Below are positions 15,220-28,603 of a stretch of 64,000 bases of DNA, one piece after another. The translations under genes and the position numbers were made by a program. Source of the DNA: Taenia hydatigena (Eukaryota; Platyhelminthes; Cestoda; Cyclophyllidea; Taeniidae); NCBI GenBank assembly GCA_036345935.2, contig JADWOT020000006.1, positions 10,638,519-10,702,518 on the forward strand, written 5' to 3'. Every line of letters starts with the position of its first letter. Positions within the stretch are counted from its first letter, which is position 1. Under the pieces are notes generated by a model. It was not told the DNA's origin, ran no database searches, and saw only the letters and a list, made by a program, of their open reading frames with translations.

Positions 15220-16217
15220 TTGAATTCGCAGTTGGGCTGATCACTGCATCAAGGCACTTGTCTGATGTGCTCACATGTTTGGATCCGTAATTACAACTGC
15301 AATGCAAGTCGTATGGGGATATGCAGTCGTGTTTTGTTTTACCACGTCATCTGTAGTCAGTTATTCCCTTCCCTATTCCTCTCTGTTTTCGCCTCTGCTA
15401 TAAGAGGGTTGGACTTTCTCGACAATTTTATTAAAAGCACAAGCAGGATATACGATTGCGAAACAGAAGCGGTTAGAATAAGGGGTGTCTCAGACTCCAA
15501 GGAGCGATCGTTTGCTTCCACAGTCAGATTTAAACTGTTTTTTCGTCTCTTCTCTACAAAGTACACTTAAAGGGCATAGGTATTACATCAGTCTTCATGA
15601 TGTCAACCAGGTTCAATATTGGTATATCATTTGGATAAAGGTGGGCCAAGTACCAACCTACTACTAGGCTAATTGTGACCAACAAACACTTTACTGTGAA
15701 TTTAGGCTTAAAGATTTTTTCGTCAGTACAAATCTTTACAGTCGTAGCATTTCATGTTCGTTTTAATACACTAAGCACCGAAACACAACCCATTAGTGTT
15801 AGTTCACCAATGTAGCGGCTTTTTTAAGGTTGGTGGCTTTTTACGTATTGCATTTGTTTAGTTTGATCAAATTCAGGCGAATGGTGTCTTGTTACCTCTA
15901 GTATTTCGTGCCTGCAGGAATGCGCGGTGGGTGTGCAACATTTAAGCAGGGTGTGAATGTCAGTATACTTGCTGATTATCTAACCGGAAAAGAGGATAAG
16001 GAATGCTCTTTCCAATTTTCTGGGTTATATTTTTTCCACTTTTGACCAATTGCCTTACGAACATCTTTGGTAGTTCATAGCATAAAGAAGTGGGGCTTAT
16101 TTTTTTATACTTAGTAATATTCCTGTTAGGACCTTCGTTTATTGGACGGCAACGCATAAGGAATAAATCATTTGGATGGTCCATATTCACTTTATTTGTT
16201 TAATTGTTCGTAGGAGA

Positions 16218-19200
16218 ATGTACCACTTCGTCGCAGTCCTGTGTGTGATGCTATTTCTACCTACTTCCTCCGGGAATTTCGATGTTAGTGATGAATATAC
16301 GTACTCTATGATTTGGGATGCCGATTCAAGTTCACAGGTTAGCAGCACATAATAGTACCACGTTTCCTAAAACCTTTGGAACCTAGCAAACGTTTGCACT
16401 TTTCTTTAAATTAGTGGATGAATTTATTTTTCAGTTCCCAAATGCAATTCTGCAATGTTGGAATTTTAAGTTGACCTTCGGTAATGGGAACTGTTTGGGT
16501 ACTAGTGAGATACTTATTTTGTATACCAATTTGGTTGTCTATTTATTTTTAGCCAAGTGATTCCCCACTCTTGCTAATTAAAACCACAAACAACGAGACC
16601 TACGTGTGTCATCTCCCGACCACAACTAAGGGTCAGAAGACAGAAGATGTTCAGGATGACGTCTTCCATCCGAACGATTTGTTGGCAGGCTTTTTCAAGA
16701 CATATCCATGCATATTCAAGGTTGAGGGTTTTTGGACCTATGAGTTGTGTCATGATAAGCACATACGGCAGTTCCGGGCCGAAGGTGCCGGGCCAAAGTT
16801 GACACGAATCGTTAAGGAATTCTACCTTGGTCATATTTCCAACTCTAAAAAACTCCTTGAAGATGATGGAGCAAATGATAGTTTAGAACCGGTATTTTGG
16901 TTACGTTTACAAATATGCGTGCATATATAATGCCTTGCTTGTAACCTCAGCATTTTTTAGTTACGTTTTTTCATGGCCGTATTGTCGTGTTATTTCTCGT
17001 TGTAAATACTGTCATTAATTTATTTCGCCTCAAAGTGAGTAGTGGTCCATACAAGCGTTCTTCATTCCGGTTGTAGAAGCAATTAATTTCGATTTGAAAT
17101 CTGCACCAATGGCTATCATCACCTGCATCAAAATTAGTTACCAACCGATTTTTATAGAAGTCAATTCAAATCAACGGTAGGGATTTTTCCTACTATTCTG
17201 TCGATTACGACGATGGGACGGAGTGTGATCTGACCGGTGTCCCTCGCAGAGCCTCGGTGTTGTACGTGTGTCTGGAGGAATCTGATGGGGAGTTGTTCCA
17301 AATCAGTGAACTGGAGACTTGTGTCTATCAGCTCATTGTTTTCACGCGACATCTATGCTCCTCGCCTCGGTATAACGTACGTTGTCCATTGCTATCATTC
17401 ATGTGAATACATCTTTCAAGTGAATCATCTTTGCATCCAATCATGTGACTGGTGAAAACTTCGTGCCCAAGCGTCTATTATTTACCAAATTAAAAACAGC
17501 CTAAAACACGTAGTTAAGCGCCCACGTTACTTGGATTGGTGTATATGCTGTAGTTTCTCATTCGTGATTATGCTGCAGCACTTGTTATCTTTGGTAGAGG
17601 ATTGCATGTGCTATGCAGTTATTGTTCTCTTGCCTCCTCGCTTTTTCTGGGATTTCTGCTGTCCTGCACATGGTGCGTTGATTTGGTTTAGCATTGCTGC
17701 ATTGGTTTCACCGCACCGCCTTTTGCAAAAAACAAGTGTAATATCTGAATTTGTAATTGATTTTTTTCTTGTTAAAGTTATGAGTTAGTCTTTTTTAATT
17801 TCCAGTCCCACAAAGTTTACTCCAATCCTATCACCTGTGTTCCGCATGATGAAAACACGTCACGTAAGCCGAGGGCTCTTGTTTCCCTGGAAAAGGAGAA
17901 AGAGGAACTTACAGCTTTAGGCGAAAATGAACATCTCGAGGGAATTTTTGGCGCCCTAAGGGTGAAGGGCCTGAAAGCAAGTACTGGTTTACTATCCGAA
18001 TTTATTTTGGCAAGGTGGCTTTTAGTAATTGGCTCTTGCGAGCTTGAAGGCTAAAGACACCTGATTTAATTTCTTGAGACTAGTAATGTTTGAATCCAAT
18101 TGGATTGTATTAATCAGGCTCGAATCAACGGGAAACTACTCATTAACTTGAAAGCAGATGTTTTACTTCGAATATCGATAATAAAGTCTGGACACTTCTT
18201 GCCTTTGATCACATTGGTTTTTAAGTCGTTGTGGTCAATTTCATGCTTATTTCAGTGTTTCGTCTACTGTCTCCAAGTTTTCATTTCCTAGGTGGAGAAG
18301 CTGAACAATAGAGGCAATGTGATTTATCGGGTTAGGACACTGGATCCTCTCGAGGCCGATCAGGTGGGCGCATTCTATGCAGGGCCATGAAGATGGGGAT
18401 TGACTTTGTCTGCTTTCTGTATTCCAGTTGATTCTGTTGCTTGTCTTCATGATCAGGAGGCGACGTTGGTGAACGAGGAAGTCAAGCAAGCTCACACTCA
18501 GGAGATGATGGAAAGAGTCGAGGCGCTACCGCAGTCGAAGTCTGGGTTGGCGGTAGTTAACAAACAAGTGCTGAACGAGCTGCGCCTTGACCAACAGCGT
18601 GAACTGCAATCCTTCCTGGATGGCGAAACATGCCTCACGGGGGGCGCCGGTTGGTGGCGACATGAGGTTTGCTACGGCGGCCGCATCACTCAGTACCACG
18701 AGGTGCATAAACTTTTTATCGTCTAATTCGCTGCTATCTCTTTGTGTTATGACAGCACAATTGTCGTTTTGAAGCCTCAACTGTCTATACACCAGCTTTA
18801 TTCAAAGTATTATCCCTCGGAATCGTAGTTCTAAATGAATTTCTCAATCATCGTCACTATTTAGCAATTTTTATGCACACAACCACAATATATCGGCAAA
18901 GTCTATTCAGGTTTCCGCGTTCCCTTTTTTGCAAGGATCCGGAAAGCGGAGAAAGAACTGAGATCGTCCTGGGTAAGTGGGACGAGGCTGCTCACTTACA
19001 CTGGGTGAAGCGGAGCTCCCTTCGCAAGCCACAAGTCCCGGTTGACAAACGATTGTGAGTTTTGGAAATTAAAGAGCACTGTAAACAAATTGTTACTTAT
19101 CTGTATTTTCCTCCTTTGAATAGCAAACTCACACAGTTCTACGACAACGGCGATTTCTGTGAAGAAATCAAGGCTCCACGATCTGTTAGATTGTCGTTTG

Positions 19201-19374
19201 TGTAGGTTGACATTGTTTTTTAGGGCTGCTCGCCGTTTTTCACACATCGTGTCAATATTCCATTACCACTTTAGCTGTCAACGGAAGGTCAGTACTGTCG
19301 TGCAGCTTTCTTTCTCTGAACCGTCTACCTGTCAGTACTCTATCAGTGTAAGCGGATTCATTTGCATGCTCTAA
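16218..19374 (+). CDS. ERLEC1: endoplasmic reticulum lectin 1 (XTP3-B/OS-9 family)
   Basis: This is an ER-lumenal lectin of ER-associated degradation that binds trimmed mannose glycans and hands misfolded glycoproteins to the SEL1L-HRD1 ligase. Exons are 16218-16337, 16553-16891, 17158-17376, 17806-17961, 18292-18363, 18457-18702, 18936-19054, 19124-19201 and 19275-19374, giving 482 residues (human about 483). Residues 1-19 (MYHFVAVLCVMLFLPTSSG) form a signal peptide. Two MRH (mannose-6-phosphate-receptor-homology) domains are visible, which separates ERLEC1 from single-domain OS-9. The first has FWTYELCHDKHIRQF, GVPRRASVLYVC and ELETCVYQL. The second has GWWRHEVCYGGRITQYHE, DPESGERTE, FYDNGDFC, APRSVRLSFVC and SEPSTCQYS. 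Each keeps the Q, R, E and Y positions used for sugar binding in the family. The protein stops ten residues after that last motif, slightly shorter than in human. The exon 4 end and exon 5 borders were chosen by phase and are less certain. Confidence 0.95.
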
Positions 19375-19470
19375 TCTCAACGCTTATGAAGATGGATTTC
19401 ATGAATCGAGCATGTTTCTGCCCCGACTAATGTGGGTCATCGATGAAACTAGGTGTGAGCAGATGGATAG

Positions 19471-19476
19471 AATAAA
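19471..19476 (+). other. poly(A) signal of ERLEC1
   Basis: AATAAA lies 97 nt downstream of the ERLEC1 stop codon. Confidence 0.55.
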
Positions 19477-20560
19477 TGCTAATTGCGTTTTATTCAAAGA
19501 ATGAAACCAACTACTAACGCATTCAGATAAGGTGGGTGAAGTCCGACAACGTTATGCTTTTGTATTTTAGCTGGAGAGCCCATTGTTCTGTGATCTCTTG
19601 AAGCGAGCTACTGATGACGGTCTCCTTCCTCCTGGGGTTGTGATATAGGTCTCTAAGAGGTTCACAGCGTTTCGCGCATTGGAACTTCTTAATGCTTGTT
19701 AGATACGTATATTGACTCAACTTTATCTTTTAAAATTGAATGTCAACTATTGAAACACATTTCTTGGTCTTCTGCGACTGTAAGCAGTTTTCATTCAAAA
19801 GTCAGACGGTGTAAGTCAGTGTAGTGGGAGTGGTAACGGGTTTTAGAGGGATGGGGGCTTTGCTGTTGGGGTGATGAGGTAATCAGAAACACCGGGGGAT
19901 GTTGAAGGTACAGTGAGGGTCGCGAATAGATGATATGGGACTAAGACAGAGTTGGAGGCAGATCAGGGCCTGGAGGATGTTCCATGTCTCCTCCTAGGTC
20001 GTTACAACCCACGGTGGCGGGGAAGGGTGTGTGTTATTGTTTCACAGGAGGGTTGGAACATGTGAGCAGGCTTGGGGTTGCCTCGTGCCGATTGTAGTGA
20101 GGCCGATAAGAACGTCGCTCATGCAGTTGAATGCTAGCTCAACCAGACTTCAAATCCATATGTGTTTATGTTGTGCCAATGCAGCAAAAATCGCAGGAAG
20201 ATTGAGGCAGTTGCCCCAATCCCCTTATGAAGATCCTTAAAAATAAAGAGGCATTGGTATTGGATAGGTGTAGGCTAATGGTGCTTCAATATGGCAGATA
20301 AAAGGTAGTATGAAGCATGCACCACTTTTTTATTTGAGAAATCCACTTTGGATCGCATTGTCTTAGACATCATGCTCAAGTATGAATTTAGTTAATTTAG
20401 CATGTACCGAAGCAAGACGCAGATGTAGCGCAGCGCCGCTGTTCTGCGTTGAAGAAATGTAGAAATCTTCAGTGTGCAGGAGTGTGTTGAATATATGCTT
20501 ACGTTTAAGGCACAATTTTAAAATTGCTTTTCACCCAATCAGGACGAGGTCAGTTTGCGA
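19477..20560. other. intergenic, partly G-rich strand
   Basis: No gene was recognised here. From about 19800 to 20110 the forward strand is strongly enriched in G over C, with runs such as GGGATGGGGGC. This could be transcribed leader sequence of OSBP or a degenerate repeat. There is no clear upstream exon of OSBP. Confidence 0.4.
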
Positions 20561-23500
20561 ATGAGCGATCAAAGTTCTTCATCCAACTTAAAGGGGTACC
20601 TGCTGAAATGGACTAATTACATTAAAGGATATCAAAAACGATGGTTTGTTTTGCAAAACGGCCTATTGTCATACTACCGGTAGGTGCTTTTATGCTCGTT
20701 TAATGCGGTAGAAATCAATCCGAAGTTACTCATACATGCCGGGGCACGATCAATCTGGCCAATGCCAAAATTGTCTCGACTGGGCATTTAACATTGGTCA
20801 TTTCAAATAGCAGCAGCCAAACTTTCCATCTCAAAGCAGCAAATGAAATCGAACAGAAAAAGTGGATGGCTGCCCTAACAATGGGCAAGGCTAATGCTCT
20901 CGCCCTGGGCAAATCAGGTGTTTATACTTTTGATTTTCTTAGCCTTTTTGTACAGCTTTGTTTATTCTAATTCCGTCTTAGGTGATGATTCTGATGATTG
21001 GGATGATGGAGAGGATGAAAATGATATTGCCTGGTCATCTCCACGATTGATGCCAGAGGATGGTGCTCGCTTGGTCGAACATGCGCTCTCCCATTTCGAA
21101 AATCGCGTTAATGATCTCCAGCACTACCAGGACACCTTGAAGAGGAAGGCTGATGATTTGCAGCGGTCAATTAATGAATTGGATGCTTGCAATCTATCAC
21201 CAGATCAAATCGAAAAAATTTGCAATATCATGGATAAAGCAACCGTGTATAAGGTGGCAAGCTTGGCTATGGTTAATGTAAGTGCGGCGATTTACTCAAA
21301 CAAGGATAAAACCGCTACTGTTGCCAGCAATCTAGCAATCATGTGTTTGTGTATTTTAAGCCTGTAGGCGACTTTAAATCACTAAAACTCGTCTGCCTTT
21401 ATGTTTTGGGCCCTCAAATTGTGTGTATAATTTTCTAAAACACCATCTAAGTACTGTTTACATTCCATTTAGAAGAGTTCTTAAAGTTTATCACCCCACT
21501 TTCCAGGTTTACATCCTGTCGCGCTTAGTCCGTGTTCTTACTGGGGTCGCTCTGTTTCCCCCTAAAATGTTATGCATTACTGTAATGCACTGTGACTTTT
21601 GCTCAAGTTGAAGTCACACTAAACGTTTTGTAGTCATGCTCCGACTTTCTGGGCTTTGCCAGAACTCAGACGAAACGTTGGCGCCGTATCTTCAATGTCC
21701 AGGTTGATCGTCGAGCCCACCTGGAGCAAATGGTTGAAGAGCTGGCCAAACAAATTCGCAAACTAGAAATTCAAGCTCGCAACAAGTCGATCCGTTCAGG
21801 TGACTTTTTGTATCTTTACTATTCCCATGCCAAGGGCATTCCATGTCTCGTGCTTTTTTGAATTTACACTTTGTTCTCTGAGAAAACTATGCACGGTCTC
21901 ACATTTGCGTATCCTCGTTTTGATGTTTGAGGAATGCAGGTTGTGTAGTATGTCGAGACATTTGCTTAGTGCTTTTGATGATCCGAGAGCGTCTCAAGCT
22001 ACTGATATGTAATTACACGCTCGTTCGGAAGTGTCATTGAATTGTTACTTGTTCTTCACAAGTATCATTTTCCAGTACTCCCTTATTCCAACCGATAAAG
22101 GTATCTATTCGGTATCGGATTTACTTCTAGATTTGCGCATTGTTTCTATAAGTGAATGTTTCATCAATTCACGCTCATGCACTCGTCTTCAAAATCGATT
22201 TATTTCATGGGCGCCCAAATTATAGGCCACTTAATTTGCAAGCGCATACGTTAATTTAGGCATTTTGGTAATACTTAGCTGTCTCCAAAATATGATCTGT
22301 CCAATTCTATAAATTTTAACCAGTGCAGGTGCATTTATTGGTATTAATTCCTAAGGTGACACTTTGTTGATTTACCCTTCTACAATGCATTTATGTGCTA
22401 AAATTCTCGGTTCGTATCGTTATAGGAGTATTCGTTTTGGTGATGTCAATAGCCAACTAAAGCTTCGTAAAATAATTCGTTTGCCATTGTACCAATCGCG
22501 GATGATTTTGTCTTATATTTTGACCTCCGCCTTAATGCACTTGCTCTAAGTGGGTCTGAACTAACCTCAGTCTTGCTGAATCATGCGCACAACATCCCGT
22601 CGTTTTGCGGCTCTGATTTATTGCTGTTAACCATTTTACATCATTCAGTTACTGTAAATGTATTAAGAGGCCTTTAATTACAAAAAATTCACTGATAATT
22701 TCCCACTTTACAGATCCTATTTGTTTATGGACGAGTGACAAATTTTACGTTCTTCTCAATAAAATTGTTCTTTTTATCGATATGACATTGTTTTTTTTTC
22801 AAGTCAGTCTTTGTTTCAAATGAAATGGGGTCTGTTATCTAGGGATAAGAAATTACCAAATTTCATTTTACTGTGGCAGCTGTTTCTGGTAGTGAAGACT
22901 ACCACAGAATATTGTGCAGGCTTCTTACAAATAACTTTGTGAAATCCACTGTGGAAGCCTAGCCCAGGCATCTGGGATAATGTGGGCTTGTTGTCCCAAA
23001 AAACGACAAGTAGGAAGGTTTGCCCCTGATTCAAATCGTCGGAGACCCATTATCGATTATTAGTTTATTTACGTTTGATTTGCAGGGTCATGGGCGATTC
23101 CGGGACAAGCAGTGTTGGTACGCCGAACCTCGACGGAAACCACTCGCACACGCTCGACCACGCTGGGTACATGCAGTGGTGGTGGCAGCGGTCCCCCACC
23201 TTGTGCCTCCGTTGCGGTCTCTAGCATCACTTCGGATGACGAGGACGACTTCTACGATGCCCAGGATGTCGAGGGCTGCGAATTTGATGTTATTCTCCCC
23301 ACTACTTCGACTTCCGCCGTCACAGAAAAGCCGTCAATGGCCGATGCAGCTTTGCCCAACTCTTCTACATCCTCCATCCCGGTGGGAACGGACCTCGCGA
23401 TGGAATACGAATCGGACACCGCGGACTCGGACTTAGGAGGGGATACTGATGAGACCGAAAAGGGTCAGCGGAAGTTTCGTGGAAAACAAGCGCATGTCAT

Positions 23501-26500
23501 TCAAAAGCATGCGTGGGGCAGAGCTGGGTGTGTTCGTCCTCTCCATTTCACTGTCCCGCGTTGGTATTTGTTAGGTCAATAAAGCTCTTAATTTGACTCG
23601 ATGCGATTCCTTTCATATCTTAAAATAGTTGTAACAAAGTTACTGTTTACTTGCATTTTTGTTTAGAAAGGTCAAGTCCGAGTAGCTGGCCGTTGTAACC
23701 TTATGACATTTATGTGGGCTTTTTATATGGGCATCGCCTGTACTTTTCGGTTTGAAGTTCATAGTATGCCTACCTACGCGTCTTCTTGTGATCGCTACCA
23801 TAGTAACCCACTGTAGTGTAGTTTTGCTATTCTTTATTAACGTTAAATACGTTCTTAAATTGTCCCTGATCCGCAGAATATTGAATAGTTTAAAATAAGA
23901 TATCTAACAGTTTTTGACTTGCTTCACGTGCGGAAGTTGATTTTGGATATACTAGTCGATGAACGATTAAGTAGAAGTATTTTTTGTATCGTTTATGGTA
24001 GTGCGCAAAAATTGTCCCAAATTTGTGGCGCGTGCGAAGTAGGTTAGCGTAAATAGTTTATAAAATTGGGATGCCCCAATGATAACGAAAAAGAATGGCA
24101 GTACTTGAAATCATTTATTACATGACTTTGCTAACGATGTGACAGTGTACCCCACTGCCCCTTAGCCGAGCGTCCGCACAACCAGAGTCTCCCCCTGGTG
24201 TCGCTCCGGGGAAGAGTGGTGCCGAGACAGGCGCCTCGGCGGCTCCCGACAGACACATTATCCCCGTGCGTAAACTCGTACAGCGAAGAACCACTATCCC
24301 TCCGAAGCCCAACATTAGTCTCAACCTTTGGAGCATCCTCAGCAACTGCATTGGAAAGGAGTTGACCAAAATTCCCATGCCCGTACGCGCGGCTCTTTTC
24401 ATTTGCCTTCCTATATGCGCTGTCGCCACCCTAAAAAAATCTTTCTTGTTACTCATACTTGAAAAGTTGTACAGGAACAGCATTGCCAGCAAGTCATATG
24501 ACCACTTGCTTGTTTCGCAAATAAGAACGTTAGTAAGACATTGTTGGTTGTAGGTGAACTTCAGTGAGCCACTTTCGATGCTGCAGCGATTATCGGAAAA
24601 CTTTGAGTACTCCTACGTGTTGGATCGGGCGGCCGCATGTGCAGACCCTGTGGAGCAGTTGGCCTACGTCTCCGCCTTTGTGGTCTCCTCGTACGCGAGC
24701 ACCGCTCTGCGCGTGAACAAGCCCTTCAATCCCCTCCTTAATGAGACCTACGAGTGCGATCGCACTGACGACCTTGGGTGGCGCTCTGTAGCTGAACAGG
24801 TCAGTTCTCCGCATCCCCTTGATTTCGTAGAAAAGTTGTCGGATTTGTAAGAAATTCACTTGCTTGGAATATTTATGGAGCCTTCAATTCTCACCGATTT
24901 AATACGGTAGACCTCTTTTTTTCATTCTCCAAAAATTTACAAAGCCATTTTTAACATAGCCTACTCATCCATCGAAGAACGTACATTAATATCGACACCG
25001 GAGTCGCTTTTATGTAACAAATGGCTAAATTTTTCGTGCTGTTTTCAATGTTCCGCTGTAATGGCCTGTTGTGACTCGTAGAAACTTATCAAATATGTTT
25101 GTATATATGGACCACAAAAATGGATGAGCATCAGTTTGCCAGCACATTACATCTTGTTGTGCTCTACCAGCTTTTATTCTGAATCCCCATGCATAATATA
25201 TCGGTCAATTCCAATGTGAATCGCGTTTATTCGTTTTACGCATCTAAGGCTGTAACAGTATGCAGTCGCCAATTTTACTCTGGTATTGGCTGTCGAATGC
25301 TTTGAGACTTAAATCATTCAATTATTATTTTAATGGCCGCCAAGGTAAGCGAAGCGATAGCCGTACAATGTCAACCTTCAAATGCTGATTTGTTTCTCTA
25401 GGTCAGCCATCATCCTCCTGTTGCAGCGTTCCATTGCGAAAGTGATCTCTGGTACACCTGGTTTGACTTCTCTATTTCTACGAAATTCCGCGGGCGCTAT
25501 CTGCAAATAAAAGTGAACGGTGTGTGTCACCTGGTCTTTCGTAAGACTGGCTATCACTACACATGGACCAAGATTCCTCTCACCGTGCACAACATTATCG
25601 TAGGAAAACTGTGGATTGAAAATAGCGGTGAAATCGACATAACCAACCACAAAACTGGTGACAAGTGTCACCTCACATTCAAGCCCTATTCCTACTTTTC
25701 CAGCGACATTCCTCGACGGGTAGGTTCGATCCTCACGTCTTGATCGGGTGAAGGCTATGAGGTAACCCTGCTTTTTAATCGCTTATTCCTTTCTAAGCAC
25801 TACTTATAGTTCCTCATCCAAAATCCCAAAACCACCCATGAAGTCTTGATGAATGAGCGCCCAATTCACGATTCCTATTGCTAAAGTGCAATCGCATTCG
25901 CTACTTTAGCTTGAAGGCTTATAAGCACTTATATATGTTCAAATTTGGCCCATCTAGGTAACAGGAGCGGTGAGTGATAAGTCGGGCAAAGTGCACGGTA
26001 TTATTAACGGCACGTGGGATGAATTCATAGAGTACGCACCAGTGGTGACCAATATACCCTCCACCGGCGGTGAAAAACCTGTTCTAGAGACCGGACCACC
26101 CGTTCAACTGTGGCGCGTGTCGCCTTTACCTCCGGAGGCTGACAAAATGTACAATTTTACCCAATTTGCTATCCAGTTGAACGACAGGCCGGATAATGAG
26201 CCAAACCTTTGTCCTACGGACAGTCGACTACGTCCTGATCAGCGCCTTATGGAGGAAGGATTATGGGACGAAGCCAATGTTGAGAAGGTTCGTTTGGAGG
26301 AAAAGCAACGTCTTCGCAGACGGCAGATGGCACTGACGCTGATCAATAAAGAATCCTCAAGCGACGTCGCCTCCACTGCAGGTACCAGCACCTCGAGTGC
26401 CAACGTCCCTGCCTCACTAATGGGTACGCGCAACCACCACTCCCTTGGTTTACTTATGAAGCGTACCACCTGGCGTCTCGCGACGTCTATGCGTTCCTCA

Positions 26501-26754
26501 AACTTAAGAACCATCCCGCTATGACACCTCCCTCCCCAATTTGTGTATGCTACTTTTTCGCCAATATCGAATGATTTTGGGTGTTTGTATGTAAATACTC
26601 CTCCCCTCTAGATACCCTTGACGAAGCGCACAAGCCACTGTGGTTCGAAAAGGAAGTTGACCCTGACACCGGACTGGAAACCATGAGGTTCACCGGAAGA
26701 TATTGGGAATGCAAGGAGAAAAATGACTGGTCCATGTGTCCTGATCTCTACTAG
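20561..26754 (+). CDS. OSBP: oxysterol-binding protein (PH-FFAT-ORD)
   Basis: This is a lipid-transfer protein at ER-Golgi contacts that exchanges sterol for PI4P. Exons are 20561-20679, 20712-20917, 20982-21277, 21634-21799, 23086-23527, 24166-24382, 24554-24799, 25402-25719, 25958-26423 and 26612-26754, joining in frame to 872 residues. A PH domain (about 9-100) starts [21 protein letters not shown] coiled region follows (about 120-260). A FFAT motif, EDDFYDAQD (about residues 314-322), should bind ER VAP proteins. The lipid-binding domain (about 455-870) contains [13 protein letters not shown], the family fingerprint EQVSHHPP (563-570, across an intron), [35 protein letters not shown] and a C-terminus like other OSBPs ([17 protein letters not shown]). 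The long N-terminal low-complexity part of human OSBP is absent from the chosen start. An extra upstream exon is possible. Confidence 0.96.
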
Positions 26755-26861
26755 GCTTCTTATTTTATCACTATTCCAATGTCCTGTGTAGAATTTATAA
26801 ATCAGTCCCCATCCTTTAAATCAGTCTTCTCTGCATCATTGTCTTTACCCCTACTACCTAC

Positions 26862-26867
26862 TTTATT
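26862..26867 (-). other. poly(A) signal of MND1 (reverse strand)
   Basis: TTTATT on the given strand is AATAAA on the reverse strand, about 150 nt past the MND1 stop. It lies about 110 nt past the OSBP stop on the opposite strand, so the two 3' ends probably overlap. Confidence 0.45.
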
Positions 26868-27014
26868 CCCATGTTTTCGTTGAAATATCATAAAACATGC
26901 CGTATTGTAACAGCAACGAAATGGTATGCTCTCCTTCATACGGCGGAATGTGTGCCGTGCCTCAAATCTTGAGCGGGCAAGGAAGGTTCAAGGAACGCTC
27001 AAGTGCTATGGGAA

Positions 27015-27782
27015 TTATGTATCAATGTAGTCAAAAGTGTCAGGTATGTGGAATTGCTTGGCCAGAGTAGCATCATCCACGCCAAATTTATTCTTTAGCC
27101 AACCCGTAATTTGGAAAACGTTGTCTAAAAAAGACATGAATTGAACAGCGAAGATGCTAGGTGTACCTGTCCACCGATTAGCGCATTCAATAGCGGATTT
27201 TGCCTGCGAACTCAACTCACGAACACGACTAGGGTGGTACCGCTGAAGGTGCATAAGGCTGCTTTCAAGTTCTTCTAGTAGTAACTGGTTCGAACTCAGC
27301 TTGGATAGCGCTGCCTCTCGTTCGGTCTAAAAAAAACACTCTTGATCAAGCGAGAGTAGTTACCGTCTCCTCTTTATTTAGTCTAGCTTTTGCAAGCGCT
27401 TTTTTCAGGTCTTGAAAACGGGACTCCAACTCAGATACTTTAGATTCCAAATCATCGATCATTTTGCGCCGCTTAAAAATGAGCTTAGACAAAGAAAGAT
27501 ACAAACATTCTGACCCGCCTTGCTAGGAAAAGCCCAAAAATAGACCGAAGTGCCAATTTTATCAGAATCAACTAGACCGTCTGAAACAAGGCTCGTTAGG
27601 ACATCCTTAACTGTCATCGACGGTATGCCTTTTTCTTTATGGGAGAGTCTTTCCAACTCCTTAAGAGTAAAAAACTCATTCTGGACTGCAATTAGATTTA
27701 TTTAATAGTCAACCTTCTCGTAGAAGAGCTCCATCATTTTCTCACGCTTCTCATCTACTGAAAGACCACGTCGCCTCGACAT
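27015..27782 (-). CDS. MND1: meiotic nuclear division protein 1
   Basis: MND1 forms a coiled-coil heterodimer with HOP2 that stimulates DMC1/RAD51 strand invasion in meiosis. On the reverse strand the exons are 27782-27714, 27680-27519, 27483-27364, 27326-27167 and 27124-27015, joining to 206 residues (human 205). The winged-helix N-terminus ([53 protein letters not shown]) is followed by a coiled coil (about 80-150) and the conserved CANRWTDN and [10 protein letters not shown]-terminus. Introns are 33, 35, 37 and 42 nt. Only a GC-AG reading of intron 2 (AAG|GCGGGT...CTAAG|CTC) keeps frame and length. A GT donor two bases downstream is out of phase and runs into a stop. The gene is divergent from RPL31 and convergent with OSBP. 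Confidence 0.95.
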
Positions 27783-28203
27783 CGAACACCTCTGAGGCAC
27801 CAGTTTACGAAACAGGCACGCGATAACTTCAATTAGTCAAACAACGGTTTCTCAACATATCGACTACACTACAGACGTAAACATCTGAGTAGGAAGAAGT
27901 GTGATTTTGTTGCCCGTAAAGCATTGTTTGACCTTACTGTATATTTTTTCAACAGAATTCGCAAAAAAGCCATTTTATAAGGATTTTGGAACGGTAAAGC
28001 ATTTGAATGTGTCATATTGCATGATATTCATTCGGTTTACAAACCTTCACCCGTGCAGAAAAAATCATCTGTTTTAAAAAGCCTGATTTTTTAAGCACAG
28101 CAATTATGCGGTTTGTTAGGCAACATTTCTTAAATCATTGAGACTACTTTGTTTTAAGTGCTACCTACCTTTGCGTGGGTCTCTTCAGTTACCTAAACGT
28201 GAG

Positions 28204-28603
28204 ATGGCTCGCAACCAGAGGGTGAAGCGTGCCATCCGGAAGGATGCTGTTACTCGTGAATATACGATCAACTTGCATAAGCGGATTCATGGCGTAGGAT
28301 TCAAGAAAAGGGCCCCAAGAGCACTAAAGGAAATCCGCAAATTTGCTCAGAAGATGATGGGCACTGATGATGTACGCGTCAATGTGCGATTAAATGAGTA
28401 GGTTCCATTGCTCTAACTGCTCAGTATCGAGGTTTTTGTGGTCCAAAGGTGTGCGCAACGTCCCTTACAGAGTTCGCGTTAAACTAGCAAGGAAGCGTAA
28501 TGAAGATGAGGACAGTCCTCATAAATTTTACACACTTGTTTCCTATGTTCCCTGCAGTGACTTCAAAGGGAAACAAAACATTAATGTTGAACCTGAAAAG
28601 TAG
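28204..28603 (+). CDS. RPL31: 60S ribosomal protein L31 (eL31)
   Basis: This is a large-subunit ribosomal protein near the peptide exit tunnel. Two exons, 28204-28397 and 28432-28603, give 121 residues (human 125) across a 34-nt intron. Hallmarks are [56 protein letters not shown] and [17 protein letters not shown]. The N-terminus is shorter and less lysine-rich than in human. The start is the ATG at 28204. A longer in-frame extension upstream does not resemble the family and crosses a likely leader. It is divergent from MND1 with about 420 bp between the starts, so the two may share a promoter. Confidence 0.96.

Noticed and set aside
25715..25740. tRNA-like B-box (GGTTCGATCC)
   Set aside because: It lies at the exon 8 donor of OSBP with no A-box or foldable cloverleaf around it.
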